From NCBI GenBank assembly GCA_016839875.1, contig JAEOTK010000265.1, positions 1 to 5,474 on the forward strand: 5,474 nucleotides of DNA. The letters are read 5' to 3'. Under the pieces are notes generated by a model. It ran no database searches, was not told the DNA's origin, and was given only the letters and a program-made list of their open reading frames with translations. The DNA comes from Candidatus Heimdallarchaeota archaeon (GTDB taxonomy: Archaea; Asgardarchaeota; Heimdallarchaeia; Heimdallarchaeales; Heimdallarchaeaceae). Position numbers and translations under genes: made by a program. Of this stretch, positions 1-4,598 are shown piece by piece; the stretch's first letter is position 1; each line of letters begins with the position of its first letter.

Positions 1-680
1 GTTTGTGGGGTTTCTATTGAAGGTGTCCAAGCAGATTCACCAAAAGGAACAAGTTGCATTAATTCAGTATACAGTGTAGTAAAATCGTCAATTATTTCTT
101 CAGGGCATTCTTTGAAAGCCAGAATTTCGATACCTTCATCTTGACCCCTTTTCAGACCTTCTTCAACCCAATCCTTCATTAAATCCCAATCAACTTCATC
201 AAGATATAGTCTATTGACACCTTCTTCAAGTGTGAACTCAGCACCAATTTTCTCCCAGAATTTCCACCCTCTTTGGAAAGTAGAACAAGTTTCAAGGATG
301 GTAATTTGGTTGTTTTGTTTTAATATTTCTAGAACAGATGGAAGCAATTCTTCTTCAACTTCACTTCCTTTAAACTCTTTCAGAACATTGATACTAACAT
401 AAAGAATGTGTTTATTTTTCTCAAATTCATGACTCTCTTCTGTAAAGTATAGCATATAGAGATTTGCTACTATTATCTTACGTTTCTCAAAGATAACAGC
501 TTTTCTTACTCTAACTTCTCCCGCTCGTTCAGTTTTAATTCTCTTTAATTGAACATCTTTAGGTGTAAGAGGATCTTTAGGTGATTGCTCTTTCTGAAGC
601 TTATCGAAAAAATCAAAATATTTGTAGAGAATTTCTCTTGGAGAGTGATTGGGTTCAACATCAAGTATTCTGAAAGACAT
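1..680 (-). CDS. GNAT-family N-acetyltransferase, probable two-domain protein, C-terminus beyond window
   Basis: The frame is open from ATG (680-678) to the left edge, giving 226 residues and no stop; an in-frame TAA lies three codons upstream (689-687), and the next Met is residue 76, so this start is firm. I infer an acetyl-CoA-dependent acyltransferase fold of unknown substrate, located in the cytosol since no signal peptide is visible. Supporting features are a beta strand followed by a helix at about residues 92-121 (ILYVSINVL, then ELLPSVLEIL), placed like GNAT motif A, and GWKFWEKIGAEF at 138-149, which matches the usual motif B ending 'a-x-x-F-Y-x-x-x-G-F'. From about residue 180 a second domain seems to begin; its LYTELMQLVPFGESAWTP segment resembles the start of the second half of double-GNAT proteins. 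The expected Q/R-x-x-G-x-G/A acetyl-CoA loop is poor here (FKGSEV), so the first domain may be inactive. It is divergent from the propeller genes, and nothing ties it to them functionally. Confidence 0.72.
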   Translation of the reverse strand, partial: MSFRILDVEPNHSPREILYKYFDFFDKLQKEQSPKDPLTPKDVQLKRIKTERAGEVRVRKAVIFEKRKIIVANLYMLYFTEESHEFEKNKHILYVSINVLKEFKGSEVEEELLPSVLEILKQNNQITILETCSTFQRGWKFWEKIGAEFTLEEGVNRLYLDEVDWDLMKDWVEEGLKRGQDEGIEILAFKECPEEIIDDFTTLYTELMQLVPFGESAWTPSIETPQ

Positions 681-703
681 ATGTGATTACAAATCTAGGA
701 GTT

Positions 704-711
704 CTTTAAAG
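704..711 (-). promoter_or_regulatory. candidate TATA box for the minus-strand GNAT gene
   Basis: CTTTAAAG is centred about 27 bases upstream of the GNAT start codon, the distance expected for a leaderless archaeal transcript. That fits the lack of any Shine-Dalgarno-like sequence just before the ATG. A second candidate, TTTTTTAAA read on the minus strand (731-723), would give a leader of roughly 20 nt. The sequence alone does not decide between them. Confidence 0.35.
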
Positions 712-728
712 CTTCGATTTGCTTTAAA
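705..728. repeat. perfect 8-bp inverted repeat (operator-like dyad) between divergent genes
   Basis: TTTAAAGC (705-712) and GCTTTAAA (721-728) are exact reverse complements separated by 8 nt (TTCGATTT). The dyad sits between the two divergent start codons and overlaps both TATA-like candidates of the minus-strand gene. It ends about 10 nt before the upstream side of the plus-strand promoter element. It could be a repressor site for the GNAT gene or for both genes. AT-rich DNA makes chance dyads more likely. Confidence 0.4.
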
Positions 729-736
729 AAATTAAG

Positions 737-752
737 GGAGAAGATTTTTAGG
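737..752 (+). promoter_or_regulatory. archaeal BRE/TATA-like promoter of propeller gene 1
   Basis: A purine-rich stretch GGAGAAGA is followed directly by TTTTTAGG (745-752). The same octamer lies before genes 2 and 3. It ends 23 nt before GGTG (776) and 32 nt before the TTG start, which would put transcription start near 772 and give a short leader just containing the ribosome-binding site. The upstream half differs from the GAACAAT of genes 2 and 3, so this is the most diverged copy. Confidence 0.5.
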
Positions 753-759
753 GTAAAAC

Positions 760-777
760 CCAAGCAATATATCTTGG
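760..777 (+). repeat. short inverted repeat overlapping the gene 1 ribosome-binding site
   Basis: CCAAG (760-764) and CTTGG (773-777) are perfect 5-bp complements around an 8-nt spacer. The right arm includes the GG of the Shine-Dalgarno sequence. If transcription starts near 772 the left arm is not in the RNA, so an RNA switch is unlikely and a DNA site or chance is the better reading. Confidence 0.2.
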
Positions 778-781
778 TGAT
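776..781 (+). promoter_or_regulatory. ribosome-binding site of gene 1 (GGTGAT) deciding a TTG start
   Basis: GGTGAT is complementary to the usual archaeal 16S rRNA tail (ATCACCTCCT). It lies just before TTG at 785 at normal spacing. An in-frame TAG at 749-751 excludes an upstream start, and no ATG precedes the signal peptide, so TTG is the start. Confidence 0.6.
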
Positions 782-784
782 TTA

Positions 785-2557
785 TTGAGAAAAAAATTTG
801 TTACTTATTCTATTACTTTATTATTGCTAAGTCTGTTTCTATTATCCTCTAAGATTCATTCTGCGCAATCAGCAATACAAACTCACGATCAGTCAAAATT
901 TCAATCTCATGAGGATTGGTGGTGGGAACCTTTAGAACTTCTCTCAAGCGAATTCGGTGATAATAACTACAAACCTGATATAGTAGTTGATGATGAGAAT
1001 AATATACATATTGTGACCTATGGTACTGATGATCTTCTTAGTTCAGGTACAGATAGAGATGTTTTCTATAGGATGTATGATTATGAACTAAAAAGCTGGT
1101 CCAGCTTAGAACTTGTTTCTGAAGGAAGTTCTGCCTATTCAGAAGTAGCTGTAATTGCAATTGATCCCTCAGGAACTGTTCATGTCGCTTGGCGTGAAGC
1201 AGATGTTCTCTTAAGTTCAGGTGTTGACCCTGATATTTTCTATAGACAAAAAACTTCATCAGGTTGGGGTACTATAGAATTAGTTTCAACAGAAAGTACT
1301 GAGAGTTCTGTTTTCGTTGCCATTGCAGCTGATTCAAATGGATTCGCTCATGTAATATGGGAAGATCCAGCATCTTTCATAGATGCAGATAGTGATCAAG
1401 ATATACTCTATAAATATAGAAACGCTGCAGGAATTTGGTCAGCAGCAGTAATGGTTTCTGATCTTAGTGATCAACACGCATATTCACCAGAAATTGAAGT
1501 TGATTCTGAAGATAACATACTTCTTGCTTGGTGTGATTATTCAAATGTCTTAACAGCTGGGTTAGATAGAGATGTGTTTTTTAAAGAACTCAAAAACGAT
1601 CTCACTACATGGACTTCAACTGAATTAATAAGTCCTATGAGTGGTGATGAGTCAGTTGATCCTAAACTTGCTTCAAGTTCCGATGGTACAATACATCTTG
1701 TTTGGTACGATTATGAAGACTATTTAGAATCAGGAACAGATGCTGATATTTTCTATAGAAAATATGATCCTATTACAGAATCATGGACAATAGCAGAAGT
1801 TATCTCGACAGAGAGCACAGCTCATTCATATTATGTAGAAATTGCTATTGATGATACAGCAGGTTACCTCTATTTGGCTTGGACTGATCTCACGCCTATA
1901 GGAGGACCTGGATATTTCGATAATATTTTTTTCAAATATCTTGATTTAAATGATGAAGTATGGTCATCAGTTCAAATTCTGACATTTGATCATACAGGAG
2001 CTGCTTATTATCCTTATATTGATGTAGATTCATTAGGTCATGTACATTTGATCTTTCTAGATGGTACCGATCTTTTAGGAGCTGGTCCTGATAATGACAT
2101 ATTCTATAAGAAATATGTTGGTGTACCAATGCAACCAACCCTAAATGATATTTACCCAAATCCAAGCTCTGTTGGGGATATAGATTTGAGTTGGTTAGCT
2201 CAAAAAGATGCTTCTAATTTCTCAGTCTACAGATCATCTAATCCAATCTCTTCTGTAGCAGGATTGACTACTATTGCTTCAACTGTTAATTACTCCTACA
2301 TTGATACCATTAATTCAGTTGGTAATTACTACTATGCAATTGTAGCTACAAATGAATATGGAGATAGTCTAGTATCAAATACCGAGTATGTTGAAGTTGT
2401 TAGAGGAACAGGATTCTTTGCTTCACTTGAACTTAGTGAAATAATAATTTTTGCTGGAATAATTGTTGGAGCACAACTGATATTTTCAGTTTTAACTTAT
2501 ATGGCTATAAGTAGCAAAATACAGACTACAGGTAAAACAAAGAAAGGGAAGAAATAA
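785..2557 (+). CDS. secreted, membrane-anchored seven-bladed propeller/FN3 surface protein, paralogue 1
   Basis: 590 residues from a TTG start. Visible layout: signal peptide 1-27 or 1-30 (RKK, hydrophobic 10-20, small residues at HSA or QSA); WWW at 45-47; seven repeats of 54-59 residues beginning at W47, W105, W161, W218, W276, W334 and W393; a fibronectin III-like domain at 447-539 (LSW, SVYRS, NYYYAIVATNEYG); a transmembrane helix at about 553-575; and tail KTKKGKK. Repeats resemble the sialidase/BNR-like superfamily (D-x-x-G-x-x-H-V-x-W, then D-x-D-I-F-Y-K), but no sialidase Arg triad or Tyr/Glu nucleophile pair is recognisable, so binding or scaffolding at the cell surface is likelier than hydrolysis. 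The helix with its basic tail predicts the propeller outside and the C-terminus inside. It has its own promoter and T-tract. The fold assignment is fairly sure; the function is unknown. Confidence 0.88.
   Translation: MRKKFVTYSITLLLLSLFLLSSKIHSAQSAIQTHDQSKFQSHEDWWWEPLELLSSEFGDNNYKPDIVVDDENNIHIVTYGTDDLLSSGTDRDVFYRMYDYELKSWSSLELVSEGSSAYSEVAVIAIDPSGTVHVAWREADVLLSSGVDPDIFYRQKTSSGWGTIELVSTESTESSVFVAIAADSNGFAHVIWEDPASFIDADSDQDILYKYRNAAGIWSAAVMVSDLSDQHAYSPEIEVDSEDNILLAWCDYSNVLTAGLDRDVFFKELKNDLTTWTSTELISPMSGDESVDPKLASSSDGTIHLVWYDYEDYLESGTDADIFYRKYDPITESWTIAEVISTESTAHSYYVEIAIDDTAGYLYLAWTDLTPIGGPGYFDNIFFKYLDLNDEVWSSVQILTFDHTGAAYYPYIDVDSLGHVHLIFLDGTDLLGAGPDNDIFYKKYVGVPMQPTLNDIYPNPSSVGDIDLSWLAQKDASNFSVYRSSNPISSVAGLTTIASTVNYSYIDTINSVGNYYYAIVATNEYGDSLVSNTEYVEVVRGTGFFASLELSEIIIFAGIIVGAQLIFSVLTYMAISSKIQTTGKTKKGKK
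923..2122 (+). repeat. seven propeller blades in paralogue 1
   Basis: The repeats are 58, 56, 57, 58, 58, 59 and 54 residues long. Each opens with Trp and E/V-[LIV]-[LIV]-S, has an aspartate-led turn before a strand ending in Trp (Tyr in blade 1, Phe in blade 7), and closes with D-x-D-[IV]-[FL]-[FY] in most blades. Blade 3 (DADSDQDILYK) and blade 6 (GPGYFDNIFFK) depart most from the S-G-T-D loop. Because the unit starts with the W strand and ends with D-I-F-Y-K-K, ring closure probably pairs the first strand of repeat 1 with the last strands of repeat 7. Confidence 0.85.
2123..2401 (+). other. fibronectin type III-like domain of paralogue 1
   Basis: About 93 residues (447-539) follow the typical FN3 order: an early Pro-rich strand (PTLNDIYPNP), D-L-S-W, an S-V-Y-R-S strand, a D-T-I-N-S-V-G turn, then N-Y-Y-Y-A-I-V-A-T-N-E-Y-G and a final hydrophobic strand. 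It likely acts as a stalk between propeller and membrane. Both N-glycosylation sequons of the protein, N478 (NFS) and N502 (NYS), fall here. Confidence 0.7.
2411..2554 (+). other. C-terminal membrane anchor module of paralogue 1
   Basis: Residues 543-590 hold GFFASLELSEI, a roughly 23-residue hydrophobic helix with one Gln, and a lysine-rich tail. The same module closes paralogue 2 (4320-4463) with only conservative changes in the helix, whereas the tail keeps charge but not sequence. Confidence 0.75.
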
Positions 2558-2578
2558 CAACTTCACTTTACTATTTCC

Positions 2579-2587
2579 TTTTTTTTT
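2579..2587 (+). terminator. oligo-T transcription terminator after gene 1
   Basis: Nine consecutive T residues begin 21 nt after the TAA stop, with no stem-loop before them. This is the usual form of archaeal intrinsic termination. It implies that gene 2 does not depend on read-through from gene 1. Confidence 0.55.
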
Positions 2588-2616
2588 CAATGCTAGAATA
2601 ATCTCTGAAATAAAAC

Positions 2617-2636
2617 TAGTATTAATTAGAATACTA
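2617..2636. repeat. 7-bp inverted repeat upstream of the gene 2 promoter
   Basis: TAGTATT (2617-2623) and AATACTA (2630-2636) are perfect complements around AATTAG. The dyad sits 11 nt upstream of the shared promoter element of gene 2. It could be an operator or simply AT-rich coincidence; only a weak TAGT...ACTA counterpart is seen before gene 3. Confidence 0.3.
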
Positions 2637-2647
2637 ATAATTTACAG

Positions 2648-2665
2648 GTGAACAATCTTTTTAGG
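2648..2665 (+). promoter_or_regulatory. archaeal promoter of propeller gene 2 (shared 18-nt element)
   Basis: GTGAACAATCTTTTTAGG matches the element before gene 3 at 17 of 18 positions. I read GTGAACAA as the BRE region and TTTTTAGG as the TATA-like box. The box ends 22 nt before GGTG and 31 nt before the TTG start, so transcription probably begins near 2685 with a leader of about 12 nt. Confidence 0.55.
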
Positions 2666-2687
2666 TCTGGTTATTTACTTCTAGTCT

Positions 2688-2691
2688 GGTG
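2688..2691 (+). promoter_or_regulatory. ribosome-binding site of gene 2 (GGTG) deciding a TTG start
   Basis: GGTG lies five bases before TTG (2697). An in-frame TAG at 2682-2684 rules out any longer protein. The next in-frame ATG (residue 13) would remove the basic n-region and half of the signal peptide, so TTG is the start. Confidence 0.55.
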
Positions 2692-2696
2692 TTAAG

Positions 2697-4466
2697 TTGG
2701 AAATTAAAGGAAAAATACTGTCTCTATTTTTTATGATTATTTTATCTTTAACAATGTTATATTCAACGTCAGCAGAAATTTATAATCAAGGTTTCTTCAA
2801 AGATTCAACAACTTCCATTGATCGATCTTCTTGGTTTTGGCAGGATACAGAAGTTATTTCTGTTGATGCAACTTTGAACTCTAGATATCCAGAAATTGCT
2901 ATAGACTCAAAAAACAATATTCATCTTGTGTGGGAAGAGTGGACAGGAGGGTATGATATTCATTATAGTATGTGGAACTATCAAACAAAAACTTGGTCAG
3001 CAGCGGAGAACATTGCTCCTCTTTCTGGAGTTGCTGAACGTCCAGCAATCGCTATTGATGACAATGATAATATCCACGTAGTTTGGAATGATGATTATAA
3101 TTACTATGGGACAGCTGGTACTGATCAAGATATAATTTATTCAATGAAAGCTGCTGATTCCAATACTTGGTCAGACGTGGAAATAGTCTCAACTGAAGGT
3201 ATAGGCTTTTCTGTCTATCCAACAATGGACATAGATGGTTCAGGAAATTTACACGTTGTGTGGTATGATACATCCGACATACTCAGTTCAGGTATCGATT
3301 ATGATGTATTCTATAAGAAGTGGGATTCTTCTTCTAGTACTTGGGGAGCTCTTGAACTTGTTTCAACTGAGAGTGATGATCTCTCCTCTATTCCTGAAGT
3401 GTGTGTCACAGATGATGGTTATGCTTTTGTAGCTTGGAATGATGAAACAGATTATGATTCATGTGGAGTAGATCGCGATATATTCTTCAAACGAAGAAGT
3501 CCTTCTGGCACTTGGTCTTCAACAGAGGTGATATCATGGTTAGCCACAGATTTAAGCGAACAAGTTAATATAGACTGTGAAGACAATGGTAGAATTCACA
3601 TTGTCTGGAATGACTTTACTGATATGAAAGATTCTGGTCCGGATTATGATGTATTCTATTGCCTTTATGATCCCAATCTAGCCTCATGGTTAGACCCTGA
3701 AGTTGTTTCTCAAGTGAGTACTATGTCTAGTTCTTACCCTTCAATAAATGTTGATGTGAAGGGAGACATTCACATTGTTTGGCATGATATTACTCCATAT
3801 GGTGGGAGTGGAAGTGATTACGATGTGCTCTATATTAGTAAAGATACAACAACTAATATTTGGTCTTCAACTTCTGTTGTTTCTTCTGAAAGCAATGGAG
3901 GATCTCGGTATCCAGAAATTTTTACAGATAGCTTAGGATACATCCATGTTGTTTGGAGAGATGATATGGATTATCAAAGCGCTGGTACCGACACTGATAT
4001 CTTCTACAAGAAATTTGTGGGCCCTCCTGGAAATCCTATTCTCTCCTCTATTATTCCAAACCCATCTCCATCAGGTAATTTGACTTTAGAATGGAATAGT
4101 GTTTTAGGAGCGGAAGATTATCTAATTTTCAATTCCACTTCTCAGTTTTCAGATGTTTCAGGATTATCTCCTATTGCTACCATCTCTGAAACTAATTACA
4201 ATGATTCGATTAGTATTCCTGGAAATTATTATTATGCAATAGTAGCTAGTAATGAATGGGGGGACAGTGGTCTATCGAATTTAGAGCAAATAGAAATCTT
4301 TACTCCTGAAGTTTCACTGGGTTTCTTTGCTTCTCTTGAACTTAGTGAAATACTTGTCTTTGCAGGAATAGTTCTTGGACTCCAATTGATTTTTTCTCTA
4401 ATAACCTACTCACTGATTAGTAATAAAATTCAAGCAACAAGTGCATCTAAAAGAAGGAAGAAATAA
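2697..4466 (+). CDS. secreted, membrane-anchored seven-bladed propeller/FN3 surface protein, paralogue 2
   Basis: 589 residues from TTG, with the same layout as its upstream neighbour. Signal peptide 1-26 has a basic start (MEIKGK), a hydrophobic core and STSA before the likely cut. WFW stands at 46-48. Seven repeats start at W48, W100, W158, W216, W273, W331 and W389, an FN3-like domain covers 443-536, a transmembrane helix about 552-574, and the tail ends SKRRKK. Repeat 1 is only 52 residues and lacks the S-G-T-D loop (GGYDIHY instead), closest to the ordinary form of this repeat in other sialidase-like propellers. Blades 4 and 5 hold four cysteines (236, 256, 294, 322) absent from paralogue 1, which could form disulfides. 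Sequons occur only in the FN3 part (N461, N479, N502). It is inferred to be a cell-surface binding protein of unknown ligand; no enzymatic motif is seen. Confidence 0.88.
   Translation: MEIKGKILSLFFMIILSLTMLYSTSAEIYNQGFFKDSTTSIDRSSWFWQDTEVISVDATLNSRYPEIAIDSKNNIHLVWEEWTGGYDIHYSMWNYQTKTWSAAENIAPLSGVAERPAIAIDDNDNIHVVWNDDYNYYGTAGTDQDIIYSMKAADSNTWSDVEIVSTEGIGFSVYPTMDIDGSGNLHVVWYDTSDILSSGIDYDVFYKKWDSSSSTWGALELVSTESDDLSSIPEVCVTDDGYAFVAWNDETDYDSCGVDRDIFFKRRSPSGTWSSTEVISWLATDLSEQVNIDCEDNGRIHIVWNDFTDMKDSGPDYDVFYCLYDPNLASWLDPEVVSQVSTMSSSYPSINVDVKGDIHIVWHDITPYGGSGSDYDVLYISKDTTTNIWSSTSVVSSESNGGSRYPEIFTDSLGYIHVVWRDDMDYQSAGTDTDIFYKKFVGPPGNPILSSIIPNPSPSGNLTLEWNSVLGAEDYLIFNSTSQFSDVSGLSPIATISETNYNDSISIPGNYYYAIVASNEWGDSGLSNLEQIEIFTPEVSLGFFASLELSEILVFAGIVLGLQLIFSLITYSLISNKIQATSASKRRKK
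2838..4022 (+). repeat. seven propeller blades in paralogue 2
   Basis: Repeat lengths are 52, 58, 58, 57, 58, 58 and 54 residues. The [IL]-H-[LIV]-V-W strand is kept in every blade but the fourth (YAFVAW). The acidic turn before it has forms such as DIDGSGN and DDNDN. The D-Y-D-V-F-Y / D-R-D-I-F-F closing strand is present in six of seven; blade 1 has Y-D-I-H-Y. Confidence 0.85.
4023..4304 (+). other. fibronectin type III-like domain of paralogue 2
   Basis: Residues 443-536 parallel the paralogue 1 domain: NPILSSIIPNP, LEW, GAEDYLIFNSTS, then GNYYYAIVASNEWGDSGLSN. This is the classic FN3 pattern of a Trp in strand B and a Tyr-rich strand F. It probably spaces the propeller from the membrane. 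Confidence 0.7.
4320..4463 (+). other. C-terminal membrane anchor module of paralogue 2
   Basis: Residues 542-589 begin GFFASLELSEI, identical over 11 residues to paralogue 1, then a hydrophobic helix with the same Phe-Ala-Gly and Gln-Leu-Ile-Phe-Ser positions, followed by a basic tail (SKRRKK). Confidence 0.75.
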
Positions 4467-4469
4467 TCC

Positions 4470-4481
4470 TTTTCTTTTTTT
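4470..4481 (+). terminator. oligo-T transcription terminator after gene 2
   Basis: TTTT, C, then seven T residues begin 3 nt after the stop codon, with no hairpin. As after gene 1, the tract is followed closely by AATGC and AGAA, so the 3' flank was duplicated with the gene. Confidence 0.55.
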
Positions 4482-4543
4482 GTAATGCAGAAAGAGCTTT
4501 TCGAAATAGTCTGTATTTATCTTTAACACTAAATTTCCTATTT

Positions 4544-4561
4544 GTGAACAATATTTTTAGG
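4544..4561 (+). promoter_or_regulatory. archaeal promoter of propeller gene 3 (shared 18-nt element)
   Basis: GTGAACAATATTTTTAGG differs from the gene 2 element at a single base. The TTTTTAGG box ends 23 nt before GGTG (4585), the same geometry as genes 1 and 2. Predicted transcription start is near 4581. Confidence 0.55.
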
Positions 4562-4584
4562 ATTGATTTTCTTATTTTGTTATT

Positions 4585-4588
4585 GGTG
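4585..4588 (+). promoter_or_regulatory. ribosome-binding site of gene 3 (GGTG)
   Basis: GGTG sits 10 nt before ATG at 4599, wider than the 4-5 nt in genes 1 and 2 because of an inserted A/T-rich stretch (TAATAATAAA). The site lies at the same distance from the TATA-like box as in the other two genes. Confidence 0.5.
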
Positions 4589-4598
4589 TAATAATAAA

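Noticed and set aside
214..402. 62-residue plus-strand open frame
   Set aside because: It lies antisense within the GNAT gene, whose reading frame is open for 226 codons and shows family motifs. No signal supports expression on the plus strand.
751..761. GGGT-AAA-ACCC mini-hairpin after the gene 1 TATA-like box
   Set aside because: Only a 4-bp stem with a 3-nt loop, upstream of the predicted transcription start; too short to support as a functional element.
681..784. CRISPR, tRNA, riboswitch or mobile-element ends in the intergenic regions
   Set aside because: No short spaced repeats, cloverleaf, conserved aptamer-like sequence or terminal inverted repeats with target duplications were found in any of the three gaps.
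1038..1259. Minus-strand open frames inside the propeller genes (also near 1932-2165 and 3052-3273)
   Set aside because: They are antisense to repeat-coding DNA, have no ribosome-binding site, and their similar composition simply mirrors the repeated sense codons.
3235..3432. 65-residue plus-strand open frame within paralogue 2
   Set aside because: It overlaps the strongly supported propeller frame in another phase and shows no domain, start signal or conservation.
2402..4463. PGF-CTERM or other archaeosortase/exosortase sorting signal
   Set aside because: The C-termini have a hydrophobic helix and basic tail, but no PGF, PEP or LPxTG-like tripeptide precedes it; GFFASLELSE is not a known sorting motif. 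A plain transmembrane anchor is the simpler call.
785..4466. Assigning the propeller proteins as active sialidases/neuraminidases
   Set aside because: The repeats belong to that broad fold family, but no arginine triad, Tyr/Glu pair or canonical S-x-D-x-G-x-T-W Asp-boxes could be picked out, and arginine is scarce in the repeats.
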